A DNA stretch of 64,000 nucleotides, taken from NCBI RefSeq assembly GCF_036323735.1, contig NC_086037.1, positions 56,296,002 to 56,360,001 of the forward strand. Direction: 5' to 3'. Every line of letters begins with the position of its first letter. The first letter of the stretch is position 1. Of the stretch, positions 1 through 12,469 are shown in pieces. Source of the DNA: Rattus norvegicus. Taxonomy: Eukaryota; Chordata; Mammalia; Rodentia; Muridae. The translations under genes were made by a program, and so were the position numbers. The notes under the pieces are model-generated. The model ran no database searches. It saw only the letters and a list, made by a program, of their open reading frames with translations, and was not told the DNA's origin.

Positions 1-1064
1 ATGTATTTCAAGGCATTGCTTTGATTTTTTTTTTTTTTTTTTTTTTTTTTTGGTGTGGGTGGCTATTTCTTTACCTTAAAAATATCCTAAAGATGAGACA
101 CAGTTAGGCCTGGTGACCTGTGTCCTATGTCTGGTCCATAGAACCTATGTGGTAGAACAGAACCAACCCCCACGGGTTTTCCTACGGCATCCACATGCAT
201 GCCCTTCCCTCCGTAATAAAATAAAATATGTACGTATTTAAAACGTTCTAACAACTGAACTGTATCCCAAGCCTGGCCCTTTATTTTTATTTTTGACTTT
301 GGATTTCGAGTTAGAATGGTCACAATAATCAACTGTAGAATGGGGATCCATGGCTAGCCTAAACATAAAGAGCGCGCAGAAGGCTAGGGAGGAAATTCTT
401 AGAGGAACAGGCAACTGTGGGTTGCTTGTTTTAATGGAGTAGCCAGCCTTCTAGATTGTTCCTCCCCACCCTCATAGCTCCACCACACAGTTCCATGTCT
501 CTTCAGATACATAGGTCCCAGCCGTGAGGATGGATGAGTCAGGTTTCAGAAGGTGAAAGATAGGGCAGGGTAGAGTCTACAGGGTTCCTGGCAGGGTGGT
601 ATGTGACAGAAGGGCTCGTCAGCAAATCCACTCAGTGACACTGGAGGGTCTGACCGTGAATTAACTTTATTCTGTAAAAGCCTAATCCAATTCTGTCTAT
701 GTAGCACCTTGGAAAGAAAAGAAAAATTAAACGTGATCCCTTCCACAAGAGTCCAGAATTCAGTCAGGTGGTGTTGGCTCATGTCTCTAATCCTAGCATT
801 TGGGAGGTTAAGCAGGAGGATAGTGAGTTCACGGCTAGCCTGGACTACTTAGCGATGACTTGACTGAAATAAAAATACGAAATGAGTCATTTGTAGGGAT
901 CAGGGAGGCTGGTAGAAATTAATGTAGGCAGGCACAGGGAGAGTCGCTGAATTCTATATATGGAAATCAGAATGTAGATATTCGTACCGATAACATGTGA
1001 ATGGGGATGGGAATATGTTAATCCCGGGAACAAGAAGTTAATTTGATTATGAAGCTGTGGCTTT

Positions 1065-1197
1065 GAGAGTCAGACACAGGGGGTTGGGGATTTGGCTCAG
1101 TGGTAGAGCGCTTGCCTAGCAAGCACAAGGCCCTGGGTTTGATCCCCAGCTCCGGAAAAAAAGAAAAAAAAAAAAAAAGAGAGAGAGTCAGACACAG
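1065..1197 (+). mobile_element. ID SINE with 15-bp target duplication
   Basis: ID body 1080-1182 with A-tail, flanked by GAGAGTCAGACACAG at 1065-1079 and 1183-1197. Near-consensus body. Confidence 0.95.
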
Positions 1198-1705
1198 AGT
1201 GTGGCTTCTATTGGCTTACCTGCAGCTAGACAGACTCAAGTTCCCATGGGCTGGCTGCCTTTGGCCAGCTGTCTGGATTACACACACAGTAGCAAGTTTG
1301 AGACATTCATCCAGTTTAAAAGGGCAGAGAGAGCAGGTGATGTGAAGAAAAAGCGTTTTGAAAGAGTGTACGCTGTAGAATCATTTCTTCCTGTTTGGTT
1401 GGCTGTTTCTGTTCTTTGCTGCATTCCAGGACATCTAACCACCCCAGGATTTCCCAGGAAGATTTATTCGAATGCGCCATCAATGACTGTCCTGGGCACA
1501 CCCCCTTTTAAGACTCAGTTTCCCTGGAAAGAAGAAAGATCCCACATTAGAACTAAGGGGAAAGATGAGTAGAGAGGGCCCTTCGGAGGAACTCAGAAGC
1601 ATGATGGGAAAGATCAGGCTAAACCTAGTGATGAGCTTCAGAGGCTGCTGCTAGAGTCTCATCCTAGCACATAGTGGGTCTAATAACATATGCTACTGAA
1701 CCAAT

Positions 1706-1768
1706 GATGGTGATGATGGTGGTGGTGGTGGTAGTGGTGGTGGTGGTGGTGGTGGTGGTGGTGGTGAT
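1706..1768 (+). repeat. (GGT)n microsatellite
   Basis: About 60 bp of GGT with GAT and AGT interruptions. On minus it reads as a poly-His ORF, which is an artefact. Confidence 0.95.
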
Positions 1769-3224
1769 GATGAATGATGTAACCAATACTCAGACACTGA
1801 AAGTTCTGACTTTCTAAATGTCTAAGTCTTGTTTTTAACACCCAGGAATGCTTTGACTCTAATCCCACACAGTCATGAGTTATGCAATGGTACTTCTGAT
1901 GGACAGTGAACAAGACATTTGACCCCAGTCCTGTAAGGTTGTGATAAAGCCAAAGAATTCCAAATGCTGGTGACATCATGGTCATCTGAACATCACAGGG
2001 TCGATGAAATGGCTCTGTGCTTATGGTGCGTATAGCCACTCAATCTGACAACCTGAATTCGGTCCCTGGAACCCTCATGGTGAAAGGAGAGAAAGGACTC
2101 CCTAAAACTGTCCTCTGGCCTCCAAAGGTTCACTGTAGCACACACATAGACAGATGAACAAAGACAATGAAGTAGATAAGTAACCCTAGCCAGTTTTGAA
2201 GAACATCACAGTGCAACACTGTAGTCACAGGTTTGCAATGATACTGGGGTAAACAAACCCTGGCTACTGTGTGTGCTTGAACCTTGGTTTTTAACAAAAA
2301 AGTTTAAAAAGACTGGGGAGGTGGCTCGGTGGGTGAAAACACTTGCCAGGAAAGCAGGAGGAGCTAAATTCAAATCCCCAGAAACCATATAAAAAACCAA
2401 GTCTCATCTTACAGAAACCTAATAAACCCAGTGCCGTGCTGGACAGAGACAGGAGGACCAGCCCTGTTTGCTGGCTGCCAACATAGCTACAGGTTCAGTG
2501 AAAGAGACTGAGAGAGCGATAGAGTAGGATACCTGATGCATTCCTCTGGCCTTCCCATACACACTCAAGCACATGTACCTGTACACACATGTGCAAATAT
2601 ACCATGCACATGAGTACTCAGATATACGGGCGAAACAAAAACAGATTTTGAAAAGTAAAAATTAAGCTCTAAAGGAATAATCTTTAAAAAGCTTACAGAA
2701 CAAAGATATACAGAAAGGAAAAAAACCATTTTGTATAGCTGTGTGGTGTGTTTTTGTATTTTAGGCAAATTGTTATTACAAAGAGTCAAAGTTTTTTTGT
2801 TTGTTTTTAAGGTGTATAAAGTAAGTAAGTTACAGTTGATTTGTCATAAAAAACAAATTCAAGTTCTACCCATGCTAAGTACTATATATGGGCCTATAAT
2901 TTTTAAAAAACCCCTGAGCTGGGGTTGCAGACAGTTCTGAGCTGTTTTGCAGGTGCTGGGAATTGAACTCTGGTCTTCTTGCAAGGAATGGCTCTTAGCT
3001 AGGAAACCACCTCTCCAGCCCCAAATCTTTCTCATCTCTTCCTTTTCCACATCCAATGGGCCAAAGCACTTGCCTTGCAAACATTTAATGTTTATTGGTG
3101 GACTTTCGTTTTGTCTGTTGGCTTGCTTGCTTGTTTTTGAGACAGGACCTCTCTGGCCCTGGCTGTCCTGGAACTCACAGAGATCTGCCCGCAAAGGCAT
3201 ATGCTAACTTGCCCAACTTCATTT

Positions 3225-3413
3225 ACATTATTACGTGTACTGGTGTGTGGCTTTGTACACATGAGTGCTGCTGCTCTCAGAGGCCAGAGACGGGTCATCT
3301 GGAGCTGGCATTACGGGCTGTTGGGAGCTGCCAGATGTGGGCAGTGGGGATTGACCTCTGACCTTTGTACGAGCAATACTTGCTCTCCACTGCTGAAGCA
3401 TCTTTCTAACCCC
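3225..3413 (-). mobile_element. B3-type SINE
   Basis: Diverged tRNA-derived SINE read on minus: it ends with TCTTTCTAACCCC (reverse of the GGGG...GATGG head) and has the GGCCAGAG...GGTCATCTGGAGCTGG block typical of B3. Confidence 0.7.
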
Positions 3414-3481
3414 AGATGTGTAATATTATAAAATAGATTTATTATTGTTGTTGTTGTTGTTATTGTCGTCATCATCATTGT

Positions 3482-3620
3482 CTCGGAGACAGGGCTCCAT
3501 GTATCTCTCTCTGTCTGAACCCGTACTCCCTATGTAGCTGAGGATGACTTTGAACCCCTGATCCTCTTGCGTCCACTCCCAAGTACTGGGATTACAACAG
3601 CGTGCCACCATGCCCGGCTG
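3482..3620 (-). mobile_element. B1 SINE (diverged)
   Basis: GAGACAGGGCTCC ... TGTAGCTGAGGATGACTTTGAA ... CAAGTACTGGGATTACAACAGC: minus-strand B1 (7SL-derived). Confidence 0.7.
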
Positions 3621-4370
3621 GAAATGGCAACTGTTAACAGATACATCGCAGAAACTGTATGTTCACTTGCAGGTGTAAAGGTTTACACCCAGGATTACCT
3701 TTACCTACCTTTCTGACTCGCTAGCTGTCCACGGACAGACGTTATTCAAGGTGTCTTGTTCTTAGACAATGACATTCACTTTCTATCACCAGGCAGTGCA
3801 GACTTAGTAGCTTAAAACTTAAACGTTTAAGATCACCTGGGCAACTCAGACAAAACCTGAACACCATGCAAGCCACAGGACACCACAGACTCTTCTTCAA
3901 GCCAATATGGATGGCAGCCGCTTCTTCACCAAGCACAATACCAACCTCATCAACCCACAACCAAGTCTCTGGATATCTAATCGCAGACCACAACGATGGG
4001 CATGGACAAGTGTTATTTTCTGATGGGTTCACGGTCCCCCAGTCCATTGTACATGCCAGCGCACCCAGTAGGCGTTCATGGCTTCCCTTGGCTGTTTACT
4101 GTTGTATGAATGTATAAACTTATAAACTACACCCTTAACTTTTTCTGAGTTAGGCTCTCATGATGTAGCCTAGGCTAGCTTCAAATTCACTATGTAGCCT
4201 AGGTTGGCTTTGGACTCAGAGCCTCATACCAGTCAGATATGTATTACCACTGGGATGAATGCTAGCCCTAATCAATCCCTTAATCTCATATATAAATAAA
4301 TGTGTTGGAAGCTCACCATTCATACCTAAGGCCATTTTTTTTTAATTCAGACAACATTTGATTGTCACGC

Positions 4371-4500
4371 CTCTTCAGATTTCTTTTTTTTTTTTTTCCT
4401 TTTCTTTTTTTCAGAGCTGGGGACTGAACCCAGGGCCTTGCGCTTGCTAGGCAAGCGCTCTACCACTGAGCTAAATCCCCAACCCCTCTTCAGATTTCTT
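4371..4500 (-). mobile_element. ID SINE with 15-bp target duplication
   Basis: Minus-strand ID 4386-4485. Direct repeats CTCTTCAGATTTCTT at 4371-4385 and 4486-4500. Consensus-like body. Confidence 0.95.
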
Positions 4501-4799
4501 GATGTAGCAACTTTGCGGCTTTCCTCTCGGTTTTGCGTTTGTTTTGCTCTGGTTTCTTGGGACATGGCCTTGCTGTGTATCTCAGGCTGCCCTCAAAGCC
4601 ACAATCCCTCTGCCTCATCTCCCAGATAGCAAAACTAGAGTCCATGGTTTTGTAGACCTGACAGTTTTACTGAAGGATTTTACAGAATGTCTCTTACTTG
4701 AGATTGCTCTGATTATTTACCTAGTGACTATCTGGGGTTCTGTGTTTAGGGGAGAATGTGCTAGGAGGCCAGAAGCTCCCTTCACATCACACCAATGCT

Positions 4800-5010
4800 C
4801 CTATCTCACAGTTAACATGACCTGCTGTTGAAGTTAACCTTTATAACAATCATCCTGTCTCATGGTTGACACGACTTACTGTTGAAGTTAACCTTTATAA
4901 CAGTGGTCCTGTCTCATAGCTGATATGACTTACCGTTAATCTTTTTATCAACTGTCCTATCTCATGCTTGACAAGAGTTACTGCCGATGTTAACCTGATG
5001 ACCTTTCTAA
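4800..5010 (+). repeat. Minisatellite, four diverged ~54-bp units
   Basis: Units begin CCT(A/G)TCTCA at 4800, 4854, 4908 and 4956, each followed by GTTAAC or GTTGAC-like, GACT(T)AC and GAAGTTAACCTTTAT blocks. Confidence 0.8.
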
Positions 5011-5817
5011 GCGAATTACAGTTACAAAATTCTTGACATAAATGAGTAGTGTCTCAGTGATCTCCCAAGGACCTGTGACCTCAAATTGAGGTAATAAGAC
5101 TTAACGCTGGGAGCTCAGGGAGACCCTGCTATGAGAGCGTAAAGAACTTGGAAACATATTGGGAATTTAGAACATTATTGGGTCTCCTCTGAGATAAGTG
5201 CCCACACTTCCCAGAGGAAGAAACCCAGGCACAGAACCAAAGGCACAGACGGGAAGACAGAGATGTAAGTGTGGGAAGAGCCCCATAACTCAGGCCCTTA
5301 TTAATCATGTGCATCGATTTTCCAAGCTGGGCATGGTGACACAAGGCCCCAGCCCCAGCACCCTGTTTCTAGAAAGGAACCAGCAAAAAGATGCTGTGTC
5401 AAAATGCTAATGACTCTGCAGTGTCTCCTCAGTGCTCTCTCACCTCATTTCCCTCGATGTCTTTGTTGGGTAACTGCTGCTGTGATTTAACACCGAGATG
5501 AAGCAAGTCGGGGAGGAAAGGGTTTATTTAGCTCACACTTCCATAGCATAGTCCACCACCAAAGGAAGCCAGGACAGAAACTCAAACAGGACAGGAACCT
5601 GGAGGCAGGAGTTAATGCAGAGACCATGAAGGGGTGCTGCTTACTGGCTTGCTCCTCGTGGCTTGCTCAGCCTGCTCTCTTATAGAATCCAGGACCACCA
5701 GCCCAGGGATGGCACCACCCACAGTGGGCTGGGCCCTCCCCTATCAATCACTAAATTAATACAATGGCTCAGAGCTGAATCTTATAGAGGCATTTTCTCC
5801 ACTGAGGTTCCCCCTTC

Positions 5818-6123
5818 TGTCTTAGGGTTTTATTGCTGTGAACAGACACCATGGCCAGTGCAAGTTCTATAAAGGACAACATTTCATTGGGGCTGGCTTA
5901 CAGGTTCAGTGGTTCAGTCCATTAGCATCAAGGCAGGAGCAGGCCTGGTGCAGGAGGAGCTGAGTTCTACATCTTTACCGGAAGGAAGCCAGGAACAGAC
6001 TGAGCATCCTCAGGCAGCTAGGAGGAGGGTCTCCAAGTCCACCCCACAGTGACACACTTCCTCCAACAAGGCCACACCTTCTAATAGTTCCACTCCCTGG
6101 GCCAAGCATATACAAACTATCAC
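5818..6123 (-). repeat. Rodent LTR-like repeat, family X (copy 1)
   Basis: The reverse complement begins TGTGATAGTTTG and ends CCCTAAGACA. The same unit occurs on plus at 13722-14090 and 60426-60777, recognisable by GGAGGAAGTGTGTCACTGT-like and TAGAACTCTCAGCTCC blocks. Confidence 0.65.
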
Positions 6124-6179
6124 ACCTTCTTTCAGATGACTCTAGCATGTACCAGGTTGACATAAAGCCAGTCAGCTAT

Positions 6180-8460
6180 TGGATTTATTTTCCTCCAAAA
6201 AAAAAAGTTTACATTTAATATTAGGGGAGGGACATGGACCATATGGAACATGCAGAGGTCCAAAGAGGTTCTCTCATTCTACCAGAGACCCTGCAGATCC
6301 AACTCAGGTTGTCAGGTTTTCATGGAAAGTGCCTTTACTCACTGAGCCACCCCACCAGTGCTTGACTTCTTTTCAAGACCTCAATTTTGACAGGTGACAC
6401 AAAGAAGCCACAAAGAACGCTTTTAGGTTTTTACAGTCAGAGTTGGCCCAGGCCTGGCCAGGCGGTATCTATGCTCAGAGGACCTGGGCCAGCACCTCCC
6501 GAGCCGGGCTATGGAACAGAGTTGCCTCTGGTTTGCTGTTCTAAGATTCAGTTACCCAAAGTCAACCTTGGTTAGACTTATCTGGAAATGAGTCATCAGT
6601 CTTAGACTTTGGATTTGGAACAACTCCTAAAGGCTCATGGGGTGAAAGCTTGGTCCCCAGTGCAGCAGGGTTCAGAAGCCAAGCTTTTGTAGGATGATTG
6701 AGTCATCCGAATCATGGGGCTGGGGACACATCAATGGATTAACTAATCAAAGGGGTCGTAATTTAATGGCATCATTGGGAAATGGTAGACACTATGGGAC
6801 GGGACACTCTGGAAACATAAATCAAGCTAAATTATTCCTCCTTGAAGTCTTATACCAGGTGACTTGTCCTAGAGACAGAAAACTAACACAAATTTTAAAC
6901 CACGTGCCCTTCTGAGTAGCCCCGGTCTCATGCCCTTCCGGTTCCACCTTGCTTGGAATATGAATCATCACTTGGTCCAGTGTGCCCACTTGTGTATACT
7001 TACTATCTGTTATTCACTCAGGAACCATCTCAGATATCAGGAGTCTGTCAAGGTATAACACTCACAAGAGCAATGGTGTTGATCATTTGAATGTGTTAAA
7101 GAGAAGACACTAAAATGCTTAAAGTGTGTACTTTACTTACATGTGTGTACTTACACACGTGTACTTGTGCTCGGGTGGATACAAGTGAGTGGAGACCAGA
7201 AGAGGATGCTGTCTACCTCCCTGGACATTCTCCATCAATTCTTTTCAGGTGAGGCTTGAGCCCTTTCAGTTGAGCTAGAAACCAGCAACCCTCTGTGATC
7301 CTCTTGTCTCAGAACTAGGATTACAGGAATTTACAGGGACGCCTGATTCATTATGTGGGGTTGGAACTCCAATCCACACAACTGTGAGGCAGCTGTTCCA
7401 ACTGTCCAGCCCTATACATTCTTGACAACATGGAAAGAAAAAAAAACCCCAGACATTTACCTATATGGAAGGTGATAGATTCGATGTGAAAATGAATCCT
7501 TTATGAAATCATGAAGGTACAGAAATGCATGCCAGTCTGCCAGTCTTTTTAATTCTTTCGGAAACAAGGGCTTGCTGTGTAACGTTGGGTGACTTTGAAC
7601 TCCAGTTGATCCTCTTGCCTCACCTCCCAAGTGCTAACGTCGCCAACAAGCAGCATAGCACTTGACGTTGTGCCAGCTTTCTACAGCGCCTCAGGATTTA
7701 CCCGGCTAGTCCACGGTGCCACGCCCACGCCAACCACACTTGGCCTCAGTTCAGAATTAGCACCTACATTTGCTCTTTTCTCCTGGTGACTCCTTCATAC
7801 TGTCCTGACCTCTGGTCCCCTCTGCTTCCCTAAAACGACAAAGACACAAGGTCACTGTGGGAGGCACACCTTTTTAAGGGTTGGCCATAAAGGGTAAAAG
7901 TAGGGGAAGGGGGCAGCGAACACTTCACATTTAATAGAGATTACTCTCTTTCCCCTTCTCCTTCAAACTCCTGGCCTTTTCCACACTAACTGTTACTGCT
8001 TGCATGTATGGATATGCATATATATGTATTCTTAATATATTTATTCTTAAATATAGCCTGCTTTGTCCATATAACACTTACACTTCTTTTTATCACTTCT
8101 TTCTGTAGATCACCGTGGAATAAGAAGATCCTTTTTGTCTTATTAGTTGGGGAAATGGAGCTTTCATTTTGTGTTTTCTGCCTTCTGAGTACAGCAGTTC
8201 CCATGCCTGACACAGGCTGGCCCAATCCTTCCCTAGACACACACTTGGAGGCAACTCAGCTCCTATAGTGTGTCACCCTCCTTGCCGCCATCTGCTACCC
8301 TCTACTGAGAGATCAGTTCCCTCATAACTTGGCTCCATCACTACTGTTTCTCATTGTAGGACCAGAGAATAAACTGTCATTGTTAGTCATTCAGTTAGGG
8401 TTTTTGCATCTGTGTCTAAATCTACACTTTACCAACTCAAAAGATATCCTAATTTTTGCT
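6180..8460. other. Intergenic, no gene seen
   Basis: Mixed unassigned sequence with decayed SINE fragments (for example a B1-like piece at about 7550-7680). No coding or RNA feature supported. Confidence 0.6.
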
Positions 8461-8581
8461 ATAGTTCTTCCTTCTTTCCTTCTTTCTTTCTTTCCTTTCC
8501 TTCCTTCTTTCTGTTTTCTTTTCTTTCCTTTCCTTCCTTCCTTCCTTTCTTTCCTCCCTCCCTTCTTCCTTTCCTTCCTTC

Positions 8582-8642
<61 letters not shown>
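8461..8642 (+). repeat. (TTCC)n/(TTTC)n tract
   Basis: Long pure-pyrimidine run, grading from CCTT-rich to (TTTC)n, broken on the right by the ID at 8643. Confidence 0.95.
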
Positions 8643-8644
<2 letters not shown>

Positions 8645-8736
8645 TTTTCTTTTCTTTTTTTCAGAGCTGGGGACTGAACCCAGGGCCTTGTGCTTGCTAG
8701 ACAAGCACTCTACCACTGAGCCAAATCCCCAACCCC
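8643..8736 (-). mobile_element. ID SINE embedded in a pyrimidine-rich microsatellite
   Basis: A minus-strand ID body whose T-run merges with (TTTC)n on the left and TTTC/TCTG repeats on the right; the target duplication cannot be told from the microsatellite. Confidence 0.9.
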
Positions 8737-8832
8737 TCTTTCTTTCTCTCTGTCTGTCTTTCTGTCTTTCTATCTGTCTGTCTTTCTGTCTTTCTATCTG
8801 TCTGTCTTTCTGTCTTTCTTTCTTTCCTTCTC
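8737..8832 (+). repeat. (TCTG)/(TTTC) tract
   Basis: Higher-order repeat of CTGTCTGTCTTT and CTGTCTTTCTAT units, continuing the pyrimidine tract to the right of the ID. Confidence 0.9.
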
Positions 8833-8999
8833 TGAAACAGGTTCTTATGCAGCCCAGGCTTTGAACTGGAAATATGGTTAAGATCACCTTAAACTGCTCT
8901 TCTCTCCTCTGCTTCCCAAGTGCTGGGATTATAGGGGTGGAGCACACATCTGGGCTCAGCTACCATTGCTTTGGTTGTTATGAAACACGTTTTCTCTGT

Positions 9000-9095
9000 G
9001 TGGCCCTAGCTGGCTTGGAACTCTCTCTGTAGACCAGGCTGATCACAGAGATCTGCCTGTTCTGCCTGCACAGTGGGCCACCGCACCTGGCTTTC
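9000..9095 (-). mobile_element. B1 SINE fragment
   Basis: CTCTGTAGACCAGGCTGATC and CAGAGATCTGCCTGTTCTGCC on plus; partial minus-strand B1. Confidence 0.75.
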
Positions 9096-11733
9096 CTGAG
9101 CCACCGTTACAAGAGTGATTTCAGGTGAGTCTGTGCAGAAATGGCCACTCAGCCTCGATGTTAAATCCACATGATGGGACAGAGTGAGAGACATCAGTCC
9201 AAACTACAGCAAAAACTTTTCCAATCTCAGTTTTGAGAGATTTTTGTTACATTTGTTTATTTTGTGCATGGGGAAGGAGGACCATGTGTGGCACTCAGAG
9301 GGTAACTTGGACGGGTTGGTTCTCTCTCTCCACTGTGTGGGTCCTGAAGATTGAATCCAGGGAAACCGCTAACACACCTTGCTGGCCCTGCTCTCTTCTT
9401 TGGTGTCCTCTGACTCTAGGTACCATTTCTCTGAGCCTTATTGTCACCAAATGTGAAATGAGCTGTGCCCCTGACAGGGGCAGTGCGAGGGTCAATAGTG
9501 AAATTACATGAAAAGAACTCACATTCTACCCTCCTTTGCTTTCCTTATTTGTTTACATTTTTGACACCAGCTTTACCACCGTAGCCCTGAACTCGCAGTG
9601 ATTCCCATGCCTCTGCCTCCCAAGTGCCAAGAGGATGAGCATGCGTCAGAACCATTAACCTTATTTTCATCTTCCAGTCCTCTCAGGATGCTCCCAACGC
9701 TTCCTGTCATCATGGTCTCTGAGCCCCTGAACCAGTTACTCTGTGGCTAAGCTCGAGATACAATTTGGCCACCCTCAGTTTTCTTACTAAACAACCACAT
9801 GTAAATTGTGGTTTTTGGTTAACTAAACTGTGTCCCTGTCTTCAGGGGTCGATCCCCAGGACCCTCACAGAGGAAGGCAAGAACCAACTCCCGAAGGTTG
9901 TCTCCCAACTCGAGTGCCATGGTAGCATCTCTCCCCACCAACGTTTTTATAAAATGTAAAATGCAGCTAAAGATGTTAAGTGGTTTAATTTAAACAATAA
10001 TGAGAGAAGCATGGCGCCCATATTTGTTCAGTCAGTGAACAAATAGAGAACATCTCACTCTGCTTTACCGGATAGGATGAAAACCCATCAAAAAGCCCTG
10101 ATCTGTGGTCTGGAGGGGAAAAAAAGAAAAAGGAAGCTGGTTAGCTGAGCATTGCCTCTCTTGGCCTCCTGACTGCAGTGAGACCAGCAGCCTAAATCTT
10201 CTAGAACCATGACTCCCCACCACGAGGGACTGTGAGACAAAACAAACCCTTCTCTGTTCTGAGTATGTTGTCCCCTGTAAAGAGGAAAGCGAGTGGAAGA
10301 CAGACCTCTCATTTTATAATCGGAGAAGCAAGTATAGGCGGGTTTGGAGAACTTTGACCTTTTCCCTTCAGAGGGAAGCGCTCCGATTTGTTGGCGCCCT
10401 GCTGCCACCTGCTGTCAAACTTCAGCTTGAAAGACGTTCATGACCAGGAGACATGGCTTTCCAGTCCCTGTTACTCTTGCGGGGGGGGGGGGGGGGGTGT
10501 GTGGACACCTACCTGGCTTCTGGCTTCCATTCCCAGCACCCACGTGGTGACTCACAACTGCCTGTAACTCCAGTTCCGAGAGACCCAACGCCCTCTCTGT
10601 CCTCCAGAAGTGCCAGGCCTGTGGTGCAGGTACATACGTGTAGGCAAAACACTGAAAATCGTATGTTGCTATCTGTTTCCAGGATCTCAAACTCTACCAA
10701 GCCTTTAACCCAGGGATGGCAGCTTATCCTGTAATCCCAGCATGTAATCCCAGAGGGCAGCCACGTAGGAATCTGAACCCAGATACCAAAACTTTTTTTT
10801 TTTAAAAGCTTTAAAATAGGAAACTGCTGAGTATCATACAAATGTTACCCCAGATCACAATGCAACACCATTGTCCTAGGTGTTCTGAAACTGTATGAGA
10901 GTTGGGGAGGAGGGGTCAAATTTCTTCAACATAATGATTGTGCTGAGCTTTAGAGAAGCCAAAAGAACTTTAGTTGTTGAGATATTTTCCTGATAAGAAA
11001 GAAATTGACTTATTACTCTGGGCACCTACATATCTGCTTACATTTTCTTCTGTTTCTGATCTCCATTCGTTAAGCACAGGAGGTTTACAGATAGCCTTGG
11101 GTTCTATCCATCAACCGTTCTCTCTACATTAGGAAAGCCTGGCTTTGGGACCTTTAAACCAGTGATGCTCATTCGAGTGGGAGTTCAAAGAGTACTCATA
11201 GCTCAGACCAGCTCTTACCTCAAAAACAAACAAACAAAACAAAACAAAACAAAAAAGCAAAAACAAAAAAAGAAAACAGAAAAAAAAAACCCTGTTTCCC
11301 ACCACTTTACCTAACCTACTGGAAGTTTACTTCTTCTCAGCCTAAAGAACTGCTGTAAAGAGGTTATTATCACCACCAGGAAGACTCGGAGCTGTAAACC
11401 AGAATGCAAGACAAGAGGCGCTTCTTTTTCCAATGTCCTCGCTCCCCCTAGTGGCAGCCAGTTTCTTACCCTGCCACTAGCACCTTGCTTAGTCTCCTCT
11501 CCACTCTAACCAGAGGAGACCTCGCTATCAGCTACTCACATGCTGTAGGTGATGTTGTTCAAGGAGAGAACAAATATCCCAATAGCAATTCACGCACTAA
11601 GCTACCCCGCTTGCCAGTCAAGAAGCACTCATGGATGGTGCCTCTGAGGCCAAATCTTGCTCCCCAGACAACACGGGATGAGTTCACAGACCCCTGGGCA
11701 AATGCCCTGCTGAACATTGGTCAAAAATGTCTT
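9096..11733. other. Intergenic, no gene seen
   Basis: Contains a G17 homopolymer at about 10481-10497, an A-rich CAAAA tract at 11220-11290 and decayed SINE pieces. No gene evidence. Confidence 0.6.
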
Positions 11734-11857
11734 GGGGCTGGAGAGATGGCTCAGCTGTTAAGAGCACTTGCTGCTCTTCCAGAGGTCCCAAATTCAGGTG
11801 GCTCATAACCACCTATAACTTTAGTTCTGAAGGATCCAATGCCTTCTTCTGAGCGCT

Positions 11858-11914
<57 letters not shown>

Positions 11915-11925
11915 ATGTTTTAAAA
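11734..11925 (+). mobile_element. B2 SINE with (CA)n tail
   Basis: GGGGCTGGAGAGATGGCTCAG head, GAGCACTTGCTGCTCTTCC core, ending in (CA)25 at 11860-11910. Confidence 0.9.
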
Positions 11926-11938
11926 AATAATAAGAGAG

Positions 11939-12333
11939 TGTACTGGCTGCTTTTGTGTCAACTTGACACAAGCTAGAGTCATCAATGAAGAGGAAGCCTC
12001 AGATGAGGAAATGCCTCCATGAGATCCAGCTGTAAGACATTTTCTCAATTACTAATCAGTGGGTGAGGGCCAGCTTATTGTGGTGGTGCCATTTCTGGGC
12101 TTGTGCTCCTAGGCTCAATAGGAAAGCAGGCAGAGCAAGCCAGTAAGGGGCACTCCTCCATGGCCTCGGCATGGAGGCTCCTGCCTCCAGGATCCTGCCC
12201 TGTGTGAGTTCCTGTCCTGACTTCCTTGGGTGATGTACAGCAATGTGGAAGTGTAAGCTGAATAAACCCTTTCCTCCCCACCTTGCTTCTTGGTCATGAT
12301 GTTTGTGCAGGAATAGAAACCCTGACTAAGACA
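11939..12333 (+). repeat. Rodent LTR-like repeat, family Y
   Basis: Starts TGTACTGGCTGCTTTTGTG, has GCTGAATAAACCCTTTCC (polyadenylation-like) and ends GAAACCCTGACTAAGACA. The last 18 bp match the end of family X, the rest does not. Confidence 0.65.
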
Positions 12334-12469
12334 GAGACCTACCCAGTGAGGGTCTAGCATGGCGGGGTTGTTCAAAGTTTATCAAACTCATTTCGAATCA
12401 TAGTGTGCATTTTTTTCAATCATCAAACTAATTGAAAGAATCATAAATGTGCCTGGTTTGCTCAGTTTA

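Larger units (their letters stand above)
1198..4370. other. Intergenic, no gene seen
   Basis: A (GGT)n tract, a tRNA-derived SINE-like stretch at about 2310-2570, B3 and B1 copies, and AT-rich unassigned sequence. Open frames here are short and cross repeats. Confidence 0.6.

Noticed and set aside
1080..1182. tRNA genes
   Set aside because: The tRNA-like A and B boxes at about a dozen places belong to ID SINEs with A-tails and target duplications, not to folded tRNA genes.
1680..2039. Poly-histidine open frame on minus
   Set aside because: It is the reverse of a (GGT)n microsatellite; no domain or splice context.
8329..8947. Long overlapping open frames (Phe/Ser/Leu-rich on plus, Lys/Glu/Arg-rich on minus)
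   Set aside because: Produced by the (TTTC)n tract and the embedded ID element; periodic and low complexity.
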